64,000 bases of DNA from Chroococcidiopsis thermalis PCC 7203 (GCF_000317125.1 NC_019695.1:4266336-4330335); one strand, 5' to 3'. Positions 16,644-25,788 are shown, counted from the stretch's first letter. Numbers and translations are program-made. The notes: a model not told the origin generated them from the letters alone.

Positions 16644-18176
16644 ATGCTTAATGAAAATACTGCACTTCCAGAAGGATGGTGCTGGTCATCTATTGCTCAA
16701 ATTGCCTTCGTGATGAGTGGTCAAACACCAAAGGGTATTGATAATGCATCAGTAGAGGATGGAGAAATCCCTTGGTTCAGAGTAGGCAACATGAATAAGG
16801 CTGGAAATGAGGAAACTCTACAGCTATCAGATGTAAGGCTTACTCTGGAAAAAGCTCATACTTTAGGGCTGCATATCTATCCAAAAGGCACTGTTGTTTT
16901 TCCTAAAAGAGGTGGTGCTATTGCTACAAACAAAAAGCGCATTTTAGGGCAGCCAAGTGCATACGATTTAAATCTGATGGGTGTTCTACCTGTTGGGCTA
17001 AATAGCCGATACTTTTGGCATTGGTTTCAATCCATTAATTTGAAGGAATTAAGTGATGGATCTAACGTTCCTCAAATCAATCATGGGGATATAGAACCGC
17101 TAAGAATTCCTGTACCTCCCCTCAACGAACAACGCCGCATTGTTGCCAAAATTGAGACGCTGAAGGCTCGAAGCCAGCAAGCGAAGGAGGCGCTTGAGGC
17201 AATTCCCCCCCTCCTAGACCAGTTCCGTCAATCAGTCCTCGCTGCTGCCTTTCGTGGCAATTTAACTGCTGATTGGCGAGAAAAAACCCCTGATGTTGAA
17301 CCTGCATCGGTTTTGCTAGAGAGGATTAAGGACGAAGTTCCTGAACCTAAAAATAAAAAAGCAGATAGTGAACTTCCAGATCCATTTCAAATTCCTGATG
17401 AGTGGAAATGGGTGAGTTTATCTAGTATTTGCCGCTCTATTACTGATGGAGATCACCAACCACCTCCAAAAGCAGCTCAAGGAGTACCTTTTTTAGTAAT
17501 TTCTAATATTAATAATGGCGAATTAGATTTTAGTAATATTCGCTATGTACCTGAAGAATACTATCAGTCTATTCAGAGACATAGAAAAGCAGAAAAGGGA
17601 GATCTACTCTACTCGGTTGTAGGCTCTTATGGTATTCCTGTACTGGTAGACACTGAAGATAAATTTTGTTTTCAAAGACATATTGCTTTACTGAAACCCT
17701 GTTATCTAATTAGTAGTAAATACTTACTATACGCACTCAAATCAGATTTTGTCTTTAGACAAGCTACTGAAGTTGCAACAGGAACAACTCAGCTTACTGT
17801 CACTCTTTCAGGGCTACGTAGAATCAAAGTACCTCTGGTTTCACTGACTGAACAAAAGGAAATCGTCAAGAGAATAGAAACTCTTCTTAAGATTGCTCAG
17901 CGAGTTGAGGGAGGCTATCAAGGAATCAAAGCCAACATAGACCAACTTGACCGATCCATTCTTGCCAAAGCCTTTCGTGGTGAACTGGTTCCCCAAGATC
18001 CCAACGATGAACCAGCATCCGTCTTACTAGAACGCATCCGCGCAGAACGTGCCAAACAAGAAACCGCAGCTAAAACCGCTAAAAAATCTACAACTAAAAC
18101 ATCAGGAAAACGCCGCAGAAAAACACAACAGCAAGATTCAGAATCAGTTCAACTAGGATTACCAGGATTAGAATAG
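16644..18176 (+). CDS. hsdS: Type I specificity subunit
   Basis: Determines the DNA target of the type I complex. Two target-recognition domains (about 10-165 and 235-415) are each followed by a conserved helical spacer; the spacers repeat similar motifs (VLAAAFRGNL and ILAKAFRGEL, each followed by ASVLLERI), as expected for an intact bipartite HsdS. I chose ATG 16644 because GAAGGAAG lies just upstream; TTG 16623 would add seven residues. The Lys/Thr-rich tail (AAKTAKKSTTKTSGKRRRK) is an unusual basic extension. Total about 510 residues. Confidence 0.92.
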   Translation: MLNENTALPEGWCWSSIAQIAFVMSGQTPKGIDNASVEDGEIPWFRVGNMNKAGNEETLQLSDVRLTLEKAHTLGLHIYPKGTVVFPKRGGAIATNKKRILGQPSAYDLNLMGVLPVGLNSRYFWHWFQSINLKELSDGSNVPQINHGDIEPLRIPVPPLNEQRRIVAKIETLKARSQQAKEALEAIPPLLDQFRQSVLAAAFRGNLTADWREKTPDVEPASVLLERIKDEVPEPKNKKADSELPDPFQIPDEWKWVSLSSICRSITDGDHQPPPKAAQGVPFLVISNINNGELDFSNIRYVPEEYYQSIQRHRKAEKGDLLYSVVGSYGIPVLVDTEDKFCFQRHIALLKPCYLISSKYLLYALKSDFVFRQATEVATGTTQLTVTLSGLRRIKVPLVSLTEQKEIVKRIETLLKIAQRVEGGYQGIKANIDQLDRSILAKAFRGELVPQDPNDEPASVLLERIRAERAKQETAAKTAKKSTTKTSGKRRRKTQQQDSESVQLGLPGLE

Positions 18177-18414
18177 CGGGCTAAAGTAGTCAAATAATCA
18201 AATAGGGATATGCTTCAAGAATGTCGCTCTTGCTATGTCCTGATGCCATTAAGCCAACGACAGCGCCAACGGTGACAAAAAGACTGGCTCAAACCGGAAG
18301 AAGAGGCAGCATGGCAGGATTTGAAAGTTGACAAATTATCCCTTACAAGGTAAATCAACTCAAATCCGAAAAGCGCTTAAGAGCGATCGCAAAAATTATA
18401 GAAATTATACAGCA

Positions 18415-18546
18415 ATGACAAAAAAGACTACTAATGTGACAGATGCGATCGCACGAGGACAACAAATAAAGGGATGGCTGAGAGCGAAAAAAATTGCTTT
18501 GATTGAATCAGCTAATCTACAATGGTATAAATTAAGTAGTGAATAA
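18415..18546 (+). CDS. Small hypothetical protein, 43 aa
   Basis: A short frame (MTKKTTNVTDAIARGQQIKG, ending QWYKLSSE) just upstream of the next toxin-antitoxin pair. It could be a fragment. The preceding interval (18177-18414) contains another coding-like stretch, MPLSQRQRQR then QKDWLKPEEEAAWQDLKVDK, separated by a TGA, so the interval may hold a decayed gene. No family recognised. Confidence 0.3.
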   Translation: MTKKTTNVTDAIARGQQIKGWLRAKKIALIESANLQWYKLSSE

Positions 18547-18562
18547 AAAATAACGCTTTATT

Positions 18563-18856
18563 ATGACTATCAAAAAACAACTACTTCAAGAAATAGAATC
18601 TACCTCAGATACTCTTTTGGCTGAAACTTTAGACTTTCTACGCTTTTTAAAAACAAAGCAAACCAAAACACAACCAACACCAGAAGTAGTAGACTCCACC
18701 ACCCACACGCCAGTTAATTCTACAGGGCGATCGCTCCTAGAGCATCTAAAAACTATCGGCACTTGGGAAGGAGATGATTTTGAAGAATGCTTAGAAATGG
18801 TATACGCAACTCGCGGCAAAGCTAAGTTCGATCGGTCTAATCCTTTTGACGAATAA
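18563..18856 (+). CDS. VapB-like antitoxin
   Basis: 97 residues, beginning MTIKKQLLQEIESTSDTLLA with the helix LAETLDFLRFLKTKQ typical of DUF2281-like antitoxins, followed by a Thr/Pro-rich linker and a toxin-binding tail (GDDFEECLEMVYATRGKAKF). The TAA stop overlaps the ATG of the PIN gene by one base. Confidence 0.75.
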   Translation: MTIKKQLLQEIESTSDTLLAETLDFLRFLKTKQTKTQPTPEVVDSTTHTPVNSTGRSLLEHLKTIGTWEGDDFEECLEMVYATRGKAKFDRSNPFDE

Positions 18857-19455
18857 TGTATTTATTGGATACCAACCACTGTAGCCGTGCAATTCTCGGC
18901 GATTCTAATGTTTTGAATCGCATTGCCGAAGCGGAAAATACCTTGATTTCAACCTGCGTCATTGTGCAAGGGGAACTAATAGACATGGCAGAACGTTCTG
19001 GGCGCAGGGAAAGCAATTTAGCTTTAATTAATCGCTTTCTTCAAGGTATTTACATTTATTCTGTAGACGGAGTAACAGCAGATACTTACGGACAACTAAA
19101 AGCAGCATTATTTAATCAGTTTGTGCCTAAAGAGAAAAGCAAACGCCGGAAGACAAAAATTACCGATTTAGGATTTGATGAAAACGATCTCTGGATTACT
19201 GCTATAGCGTTGCAGCACAGTCTTACCGTTGTATCAATCGATAGTGACTTTCAGCGTATTCAGCAAGTAAAAACATTGTCAGTTGAATCCTGGCTTGGAA
19301 TTCCCAATCTTACCCCTCCCATGCTTGAAAACGTTATCCAAGATCTCAATCGCAAACAGCGCCTAAAACTAAATTCCCTATATCGTACAAAAATACTATC
19401 AAAGCGATTTGCTAGCATCTATCAACTAACCAACAAAACACAGGTGGATGTTTAG
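18856..19455 (+). CDS. vapC: PIN-domain toxin (VapC-like) with extended tail
   Basis: The first about 145 residues form a PIN domain: YLLDTNHCSRAI, the Glu in VQGELIDMAER, ENDLWITAIALQH and VSIDSDFQRI. A further 50 basic residues (LNRKQRLKLNSLYRTKILSK) extend beyond the usual length and may come from readthrough into flanking sequence. It is translationally coupled to the antitoxin and overlaps the start of the PAP2 pseudogene by 8 bp. Confidence 0.85.
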   Translation: MYLLDTNHCSRAILGDSNVLNRIAEAENTLISTCVIVQGELIDMAERSGRRESNLALINRFLQGIYIYSVDGVTADTYGQLKAALFNQFVPKEKSKRRKTKITDLGFDENDLWITAIALQHSLTVVSIDSDFQRIQQVKTLSVESWLGIPNLTPPMLENVIQDLNRKQRLKLNSLYRTKILSKRFASIYQLTNKTQVDV

Positions 19456-20012
19456 CTCGCGCATCTGGAAGCTGTTTCAATCCTTTGTCCGATTTCTTGG
19501 GCGATTGCTAGTCGCGCACTGGCGTTCTCTGCTGTTGCTATTCGTGGGGGTTTATTTACCCTTACAAGTTTTTGGGGAATTGGCGGAGGAGGTTTGGGAG
19601 AACGAAGGCGGCTTCCCTTGGGATGTACCGTTCTTGTTGGCGATTCATAGCACAGCTAATCCTCAACTGGACTTCCTGGCAGTGATGCTGACTAAATTAG
19701 GCGTATTTTGGGGCGTGTTTCCAGTTGCTACTGTCACCGCACTGGTGCTATTTGTGCGTAGGCAGTGGCGATAACTTCGTTAAGCTTCGCTAACGCTAAC
19801 CTACCTGATAACTACTCTATTAGGCAGTATCGTCATCAACCGGACGGCAAAAGTATTATTGCATCGAGTCCGTCCCCACTTGTGGGAGTCGCCTGCTCCA
19901 GAATTTGACTACGGATTTCCTAGCGGTCATGCGATTGTCTTGCATGACGTTAGTGGCAGTTTTAGTAATTTTATCGTGGGGTAGTCGATGGCGCTGGTGG
20001 GTTTTGGCTGTG
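19448..20012 (+). pseudogene. PAP2-family phosphatase, decayed and IS-interrupted
   Basis: 19448-19774 encodes the N-terminal membrane part of a PAP2/undecaprenyl-diphosphatase-like protein (SLLLLFVGVYLPLQVFGELA; LDFLAVMLTKLGVFWGVFPV). After a short out-of-frame insert (around 19775-19815) another frame reads ITTLLGSIVINRTAKVLLHR and HRVRPHLWESPAP then FDYGFPSGHA, the phosphatase motifs. A further shift near 19945 leads to TLVAVLVILSWGSRWRWWVL, cut off by the IS element at 20013. The 3' part of the gene is not found beyond the IS. Clearly inactive. Confidence 0.8.
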
Positions 20013-21220
20013 CTTAGATCTTGCACCAGTACAGATACTCTAGTTGCGAAAGAGTAGGTTTCAATGAGAGAAAAGGGCGTGAAACCAATTGAATGCAAGA
20101 ACGATGGAAACCCTTCTTGCCCACGCCCAAGGGCTAGTCTACACCCTACTTGATTTGATGCCGAGCCACTATCAACGAGATAGCCTACAAGCCTTGCTGG
20201 GATTATTTTTACAAGCTCAAGGACATCCTCTGCCCCAACAATGCAAAACTAAATCAGCCAGTGCCTTAAGTCGGTTTCTCAACGTCTACCCCTGGTCAAC
20301 TCGTCGGCTGATTCGTAGTACCCGCTCCTTTGTCCTGCAGCAAATTCTGTCACAGCCACGAATTGGACGTAGACCCATCTTACAAGTCATCATCGACTTA
20401 ACCACCCTAGAAAAACGCGGCAAGTTCAAGCTGTTGGATGGATTAGTGCGAGTCTTCCATAGCAAACGTGGGCTACACCTAGTCGTGATGTATCTAGTAG
20501 TGGGTCAATGGCGCGTGCCGTGGAATTTTCGAGTTTACCGAGGGAAAAATCATTCCTCACCAGCACAGTTGGGGCTACGACTTGTACAAAGCTTACCTTC
20601 ATTGCTGAGTCAACACTTTCAGCTCATGATTTTAGTAGATACAGCCTTTGGTAGTGCCGAATTTTTACATGGTATACGTAAATTAAAATATCACGCCATT
20701 GCCGGAGTACGCTGTGACCGCAAGCTACAAGATGGGCGCAATGTTAAGCAACTATGCAGGCGGGGACAACAAGTGCGACTGGTAAAATTAAAGTTTCCAG
20801 TTTCACTGTCTTGGTACTATCTCAAGCGTGACGACGGTAGGCTGGAAAAGCGCTTTGTCCTCTCTACCAAACCACTTAAAGCTAGTACTATCAATTACTG
20901 GGGCAAAAAGCGTTGGCAGATTGAGGGATGGTTCAAAACTGCTAAACATCGGTTTGGATTAGACCAATTTGGTCAGGGCACATTGCTAGGTGTCTACCGT
21001 TGGCTGGTATTGTCACTTTTAGCTTATTTGTTAGCACATTGGGCTTATTTGTCTACTGCATCTACCGACTCACCTGATTGGGGTAAGGCGGCTCAACTGG
21101 CACTTGAAGCATTACTGCCTCAACTAGTGGTGTTGCTCCTGCTGCTGGAGAGCAAACGCCTCACACCCCTAGCACGCTCCCTTGGTTTTGACATTCAAAT
21201 CACTTGCTGCAAGATCTGAG
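20013..21220 (+). mobile_element. IS4-superfamily insertion sequence
   Basis: About 1.2 kb bounded by inverted repeats CTTAGATCTTGCA (left) and, on the other strand, CTCAGATCTTGCA (right). It carries a single transposase gene. No matching target duplication is apparent in the flanks (GGCTGTG on the left, GTCTAGT on the right), suggesting later deletion or a recombined end. It disrupts the PAP2 gene and ends 13 bp before the thrS start codon. Confidence 0.75.
20104..21219 (+). CDS. IS4-type DDE transposase
   Basis: 371 residues from ATG 20104. The DDE residues fall in LQVIIDLTTLEKRGKF (first Asp), MILVDTAFGSAEFL (second Asp) and WQIEGWFKTAKHRFGLDQF (Glu within a YREK-like motif). The stop codon TGA lies inside the right inverted repeat, so the gene spans the element to its end. 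All catalytic residues are present and the gene appears intact. Confidence 0.85.
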   Translation: METLLAHAQGLVYTLLDLMPSHYQRDSLQALLGLFLQAQGHPLPQQCKTKSASALSRFLNVYPWSTRRLIRSTRSFVLQQILSQPRIGRRPILQVIIDLTTLEKRGKFKLLDGLVRVFHSKRGLHLVVMYLVVGQWRVPWNFRVYRGKNHSSPAQLGLRLVQSLPSLLSQHFQLMILVDTAFGSAEFLHGIRKLKYHAIAGVRCDRKLQDGRNVKQLCRRGQQVRLVKLKFPVSLSWYYLKRDDGRLEKRFVLSTKPLKASTINYWGKKRWQIEGWFKTAKHRFGLDQFGQGTLLGVYRWLVLSLLAYLLAHWAYLSTASTDSPDWGKAAQLALEALLPQLVVLLLLLESKRLTPLARSLGFDIQITCCKI

Positions 21221-21233
21221 GTCTAGTTATCCA

Positions 21234-23057
21234 ATGCAGCAAAGCGATGAGCAGCAACTGCTGCGAATTCGTCACACTTGCGCTCATCTGTTGGCAATGG
21301 CAGTACAAACGCTATTTCCAGAGACAAAAGTTACCATTGGTCCAACCACAGAAACAGGTTTTTACTATGACTTCGATCGCACTCAACCCTTTACGCCGGA
21401 TGACCTACCCGCGATCGAAGCACAAATGCGACGGCTGATTCGGGCTAACCTACCAATTATTCGGGAAGAAGTAGACCGAGAACAGATGCGGGTTGAGATC
21501 GAGCGGCTAAACGAGCCTTACAAGCTAGAAATCCTCGACAGCATTCCCACAGGGGAGACAATTAGCCGTTACTTTATCGGCAATCCCGATGCTGGTAGAG
21601 GGACAAGCGAGATAGAATGTTCATTATTTGACCCAGCAACTTTACCACCAAGCGAATTTTGGTGGGATTTGTGTGCGGGTCCTCATTTAAACTTTACTGG
21701 CGAAATCGATCCCGACGCTTTCACGCTCTTAAGTATTGCTGGTGCTTACTGGCGTGGCGATGAAACTAAGCCTCAGTTGCAACGGATTTACGGCACGGCT
21801 TGGGAAACACCAGCACAATTGCAAGCTTACCTGCAACAAAAAGAAGAAGCACTACGGCGCGACCATCGCAAATTAGGACAAGACTTAAAACTTTTCAGTA
21901 TCCAAGAAGATGCTGGCGGTGGCTTAGTCTTCTGGCTTCCCCGTGGAGCAACTATCCGCAACATTATTGAGGATTACTGGAAAAAAGCTCACCTAGAAGC
22001 GGGTTATCAGTTACTTTATACCCCTCATCTTGCCGATTTGGAACTGTGGAGAACATCAGGACACTTTGATTTTTATCGAGAGAACATGTTTGACTCGATG
22101 CAGATCGAAGACCGAGATTATCAAATTAAGCCCATGAACTGTCCCTTTCATGTTTTGGCTTACAAACACGAACTGCATTCTTACCGCGAGTTCCCTTTGC
22201 GCTTTGCCGAGTTAGGGACAGTTTATCGCTACGAGCGATCGGGCGTGCTGCATGGCTTGATGCGCGTGCGGGGATTTACTCAAGATGACGCTCACATTTT
22301 CTGTTTACCCGACCAAATTACGGCTGAAATTTTGGGGGTGCTGGATCTGACTGAGAAAATCTTATCGGATTTTGGCTTTAAAAATTATCAGGTGAATTTG
22401 TCTACTCGTCCGGCTAAATCGGTTGGCAGCGATCGCGTCTGGGCATTGGCAACAACCGCTTTAAAACAAGCCTTGAATACTAAAGCCTGGGATTATGTTG
22501 AGGATGTTGGCGGTGGTGCTTTCTACGGTCCTAAGATTGACATCAAAATTCAGGATGCGATCGGTCGTCTGTGGCAATGTTCTACGATTCAGGTAGACTT
22601 CAATCTGCCTGAAAGATTCGACATGCAATATGTCGCCGACAATGGCACGCGCCAACGCCCGATAATGATTCACCGCGCTATTTTTGGCTCGTTGGAAAGA
22701 TTCTTTGGGATTTTGATTGAAAATTACGCTGGCGATTTTCCGTTGTGGATTTCCCCTGTACAACTGCGTTTATTACCGATTAACAACGAAGTCCGAGAAT
22801 ATGTGGAGTCAGTGGCAGCTACTTTGAAAAAGGCAGGATTTAGGGTAGAAGTCGATCGTAGCGGCGATCGCTTGGGTAAGCTGATTCGCACGGCTGAATT
22901 AGAAAAAATTCCCGTCGTGGCTGTGGTGGGGAAAAAAGAAATAGAAACACAAACTTTGAGCGTACGGACGCGCCAGCAGGGAGAATTAGGACAGTTAACT
23001 TTGCCTGCATTGCAAGAACACTTGCAACAGCCAATTCAAGCAAAAACTACACTGTAG
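21234..23057 (+). CDS. thrS: Threonyl-tRNA synthetase, probably the low-zinc paralogue
   Basis: 607 residues from ATG 21234. It lacks a TGS domain, as usual in cyanobacteria, and begins with the editing domain (IRHTCAHLLAMAV, HxxxH; later WWDLCAGPH). The class II catalytic domain has the zinc ligands in MNCPFHVLAY, the His of RVRGFTQDDAHIF region and MIHRAIFGSLERF, and an anticodon-binding domain ends the protein (GDRLGKLIRTAELEKIPVVA). Many heterocyst-forming and related cyanobacteria carry a second ThrRS controlled by Zur and clustered with COG0523 genes, as here, so I infer this is that paralogue. The IS4-type element ends 13 bp upstream and has replaced the native promoter region. Confidence 0.9.
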   Translation: MQQSDEQQLLRIRHTCAHLLAMAVQTLFPETKVTIGPTTETGFYYDFDRTQPFTPDDLPAIEAQMRRLIRANLPIIREEVDREQMRVEIERLNEPYKLEILDSIPTGETISRYFIGNPDAGRGTSEIECSLFDPATLPPSEFWWDLCAGPHLNFTGEIDPDAFTLLSIAGAYWRGDETKPQLQRIYGTAWETPAQLQAYLQQKEEALRRDHRKLGQDLKLFSIQEDAGGGLVFWLPRGATIRNIIEDYWKKAHLEAGYQLLYTPHLADLELWRTSGHFDFYRENMFDSMQIEDRDYQIKPMNCPFHVLAYKHELHSYREFPLRFAELGTVYRYERSGVLHGLMRVRGFTQDDAHIFCLPDQITAEILGVLDLTEKILSDFGFKNYQVNLSTRPAKSVGSDRVWALATTALKQALNTKAWDYVEDVGGGAFYGPKIDIKIQDAIGRLWQCSTIQVDFNLPERFDMQYVADNGTRQRPIMIHRAIFGSLERFFGILIENYAGDFPLWISPVQLRLLPINNEVREYVESVAATLKKAGFRVEVDRSGDRLGKLIRTAELEKIPVVAVVGKKEIETQTLSVRTRQQGELGQLTLPALQEHLQQPIQAKTTL

Positions 23058-23073
23058 TTCATGAGGTGAGTTT

Positions 23074-23652
23074 ATGGGTTCTACTCAAACTATAACTGGC
23101 TTGTCTTCTACTTCCAATAGTCGTTGGGCGCGGGGTTGTGACGCGATCGCGCGAGGTTGGTTGTGGAATTTCTTACTCATCTTCCTCGGTAGTGCTAGTA
23201 GTGTAGTTTATCCTCATCCTCCATTAGTCAGTTTTGCCACCATCGCAGGTGCAACCCTTACTTGCAAGAAAGCGGCGATCGCGACTATGGCAATTTGGTT
23301 AGTCAATCAAGTTTATGGCTACAGCCTCCGCGACTACCCCCGCACTAGCGAATCGATCGCGTGGGGTTTGATTATGGGTTTGGGAACATTACTCGTGGCG
23401 TTGCTGGCAAGTCTCAAACCTAAGTTTAGTCGCGAGAAAATCGGCGGTCATTTTCTCTGGCTGGGAGTCAGTTTTGTAGGTGGATTTATCTTATTTGAAG
23501 GCTTGATTCTCCTAACTGGAATTTTTCCAGGCATCTCGCACAATCTAACTCCAGCAATTCTCATGCGCTTGCTAATTAAGGAAAGTATCTGGATAGTTCC
23601 TCTAGCATTGGCACATATGTTTTTAGTCAGGCGATCGCAAATTGTAAGTTGA
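23074..23652 (+). CDS. Integral membrane protein of unknown function, 192 aa
   Basis: Four to six hydrophobic segments are visible (WLWNFLLIFLGSASSVVY; LVSFATIAGATLTC; WGLIMGLGTLLVALLAS; FLWLGVSFVGGFILFEGLIL; SIWIVPLALAHMFLV). A good ribosome site GAGGTGAG precedes ATG 23074. It is 16 bp after thrS and followed closely by two more small genes, so it belongs to the same transcript. I do not recognise a named family; the context suggests a role in metal homeostasis. Confidence 0.7.
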   Translation: MGSTQTITGLSSTSNSRWARGCDAIARGWLWNFLLIFLGSASSVVYPHPPLVSFATIAGATLTCKKAAIATMAIWLVNQVYGYSLRDYPRTSESIAWGLIMGLGTLLVALLASLKPKFSREKIGGHFLWLGVSFVGGFILFEGLILLTGIFPGISHNLTPAILMRLLIKESIWIVPLALAHMFLVRRSQIVS

Positions 23653-23679
23653 TTGTTGAGTTTGGCATTTTTGGCAACG

Positions 23680-23937
23680 ATGAATTTATTCTCCAAATCT
23701 AACGCTAGAGCAGAACCAGAGAGAGTCCAACAAATAAAAACTTGGATTTACGAGCTATTGAAACTCGATCTAGATACTCCTATTTCTATTATTCAATTAC
23801 GCTGCAACGAACCCAATTGTCCGCCCTTGGACACAGCGATCGCCGTGATGACCGTTCCTACCAAAACCTACAAAATTCATAAATCGATTGCCGAAATAGC
23901 ATTTACAGATATTGCTAACGCTATGCAGCAGAAGTAG
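23680..23937 (+). CDS. Small protein with CxEPxCPP motif
   Basis: 85 residues from ATG 23680. It contains IQLRCNEPNCPPLDTAIAVM and KIHKSIAEIAFTDIANAM, a pattern I associate with small proteins encoded next to COG0523 GTPases; the two Cys could bind metal. An upstream in-frame TTG at 23653 is less likely. It lies between the membrane protein and DUF1636 genes in a tight same-strand series. Function unknown. Confidence 0.65.
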   Translation: MNLFSKSNARAEPERVQQIKTWIYELLKLDLDTPISIIQLRCNEPNCPPLDTAIAVMTVPTKTYKIHKSIAEIAFTDIANAMQQK

Positions 23938-23958
23938 TAGAAATCGAGTCAATTTTCT

Positions 23959-24363
23959 ATGACTAAACACGCTTTATTTGTCTGTAAATCTTGCTTATAT
24001 TCTCCCCACCAACGAGAATATATGGGCAAGCGAGGAGGCTGGTATTTGCTCGATCGATTGCTATCTCTGTCGGAAGGTTGGCAATTGCGAGCGTCATTTG
24101 TCATTCAACCAGTAGAATGCCTGAGCGCGTGTAAACGTCCTTGTGCTGTAGCTTTAGCTGCACCGCATAAAACAACTCTCATGTTTGGTGACTTGCCACC
24201 TTTAGAAAGCGCAGCAGCCGTATTGCAACTAGCATCACAATACTACAACAGTACTGATGGCATCGTTCCGCGCCAGGAAAGACCGGAGATCTTGCAAAAA
24301 GGGATTTTGGCGCGAATTCCGCCTTTCCCTCAAGAAAGGCAATGCAACTATGAAAACGACTAG
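23959..24363 (+). CDS. DUF1636 metal-binding (thioredoxin-like ferredoxin) protein
   Basis: 134 residues. Cys 9 and 12 (VCKSC) and Cys 54, 58 and 62 (VECLSACKRPC) match the pattern of DUF1636 proteins, predicted to have a thioredoxin-like fold with an iron-sulfur cluster or other metal. The family is frequently encoded near CobW/COG0523 genes. It overlaps the following oxidoreductase gene by 14 bp. The last 30 residues lack family features. Confidence 0.8.
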   Translation: MTKHALFVCKSCLYSPHQREYMGKRGGWYLLDRLLSLSEGWQLRASFVIQPVECLSACKRPCAVALAAPHKTTLMFGDLPPLESAAAVLQLASQYYNSTDGIVPRQERPEILQKGILARIPPFPQERQCNYEND

Positions 24364-25471
24364 AAAAAACTTGGATGTAGTCATTGTAGGCGCAGGTGCA
24401 GCTGGGGTGGGTTGCGGTGTAGTACTACACGATCTGGGCATCAAAAATTTTGTCATCTTAGAGCGCGATCGCGTGGGAGCAACATTTAGCCGCTGATCCG
24501 CAGAAATGCGCTTTATCACCCCCTCTTTTCCCAGTCACGGCTTTGGTTTGTTGGATCTCAATGCGGTTGTTTGGGATACTTCCCCAGCCATAGCATTCAA
24601 GCGCGAGCATCTCACGGGCAAGGAATACGCGCTCTACTTGCAAACCGTTGTCGATTATTACCATCTGCCCGTACAGACAGGGGTAGATGTGCAAAAAATT
24701 GACCCATTACCCCAGCAACAGGGTTTTCTCCTCAAAACTTCAGCAGGCGAGATCCGCTGCCGTTTTGTCATTTGGGCGGCGGGAGAATTTCAATATCCTC
24801 GCCTTCACCCATTTCCTGGAGCAGAACTATGTATCCATAACTCTCAGGTAAGTTCTTGGAGAGAAATACCGGGCAATGAATTTCTGATCGTTGGCGGCTA
24901 TGAGAGCGGGATGGATGCGGCTACTAATCTAGTAGCCTTGGGAAAACGAGTGCGAGTTATAGATCGTGCTACCAGTTGGGCGAACGACCACACCGATCCG
25001 AGTATTTCCCTGTCTCCCTACACGGTAGAGCGATTGAAAATTGCTTATTCCACTGGTCTGCTTGAATTGGTTAACGACACCTGTGTAGAAGAGGTGAAGC
25101 GCGTCAAGGACGGCTATGCAGTGTATAGCGAGTATAACAAATGGATGAGTCTCACTCCTCCGATCCTGTGTACGGGCTTTACGGGAAGCCTCAGCTTAAT
25201 TGCTAACTTATTTAGCTGGCAAGACGGGCAAGCATTGCTGACTGCTCAGGATGAGTCTACCCGCACCCCTGGATTATTTGTGGTAGGACCGAGCGTGCGT
25301 CACGGGCAAGTCATCTTCTGTTTTATCTATAAATTTCGGCAGCGGTTTGCAGTTGTTGCCGAAGCGATCGCCTACCGCATGGGATTAGATACTTCACCCT
25401 TAGACGTTTATCGCCAAAACGGTCTGTTTTTAGAAGATCTTTCCTGCTGTGGCAATGACTGTATCTGCTAG
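24350..25471 (+). pseudogene. FAD/NAD(P)-dependent oxidoreductase with in-frame stop
   Basis: ATG 24350 opens a flavoprotein with the FAD-binding GxGxxG motif (VVIVGAGAAGVGCG). After GATFSR an in-frame TGA (24494-24496) interrupts; the same frame continues with SAEMRFITPSFPSHGFG and runs to 25471, including a second dinucleotide-binding motif (FLIVGGYESGMDAA) and ATG-like end VVGPSVRHGQVIF. Trp is expected at the stop position in relatives (TGG to TGA, one base). The C-terminus CCGNDCIC is a cysteine cluster that may bind metal. Total would be 373 residues. A nonsense mutation or a sequence error are equally compatible with the data. Confidence 0.8.
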
Positions 25472-25688
25472 AGGAAACTATGTACCCGACGACAAAAGAA
25501 TCGCCTGGTTCAGATTATTCGGATTGCGAATATTCCTAATTGGTACGAAGAAGCGCGTGATTTTTCCCAGACAGCGCCTCTTATTTGAAGCATTGCCCCA
25601 AGCACAATTAGAAATTTATACAGGTGAGTTCCCTAGTGCCGTTCTCTCGGATCGAATTCCATACCAGTGCCTGCGAGTAATTAGCTAA
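25455..25688 (+). pseudogene. DUF1830 protein gene, frameshifted
   Basis: Three segments in two frames rebuild a cyanobacterial DUF1830 protein: GNYVPDDK (frame of 25449), then NRLVQIIRIANIPNWY in another frame (about 25498-25550), then KRVIFPRQRLLFEALPQAQL and LEIYTGEFPSAVLSDRIP in the first frame to 25688. The family is about 80-100 residues and is recognised by IxNIPNWY and the FPxQRLLFEA block. Two frameshifts make it non-functional unless the sequence contains errors. It follows the broken oxidoreductase gene directly. Confidence 0.65.
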
Positions 25689-25773
25689 GCTCTCCATTAT
25701 GCATGGTTATGACTCCGAGCTTTGAGCTTGACAGCTTGCTAAAACATTCTCAAGGGCTAACGATCCAGTATTA

Positions 25774-25788
25774 TGAGAATGGTTATCA
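25774..25788 (+). promoter_or_regulatory. Candidate Zur box
   Basis: TGAGAAT-G-GTTATCA is an imperfect 7-1-7 palindrome close to the cyanobacterial Zur consensus (TGATAAT-N-ATTATCA). It lies 27 bp upstream of the SufE-like gene and the COG0523/folE/COG0523/hisI series, all of which fit a zinc-starvation response. Zur with bound zinc would repress here. It is the only such site I found in this window. Confidence 0.65.

Noticed and set aside
24494-24496. TGA read as selenocysteine in the flavoprotein
   Set aside because: The position is occupied by Trp in the family pattern and no SECIS-like hairpin is evident just downstream; a point mutation is simpler.
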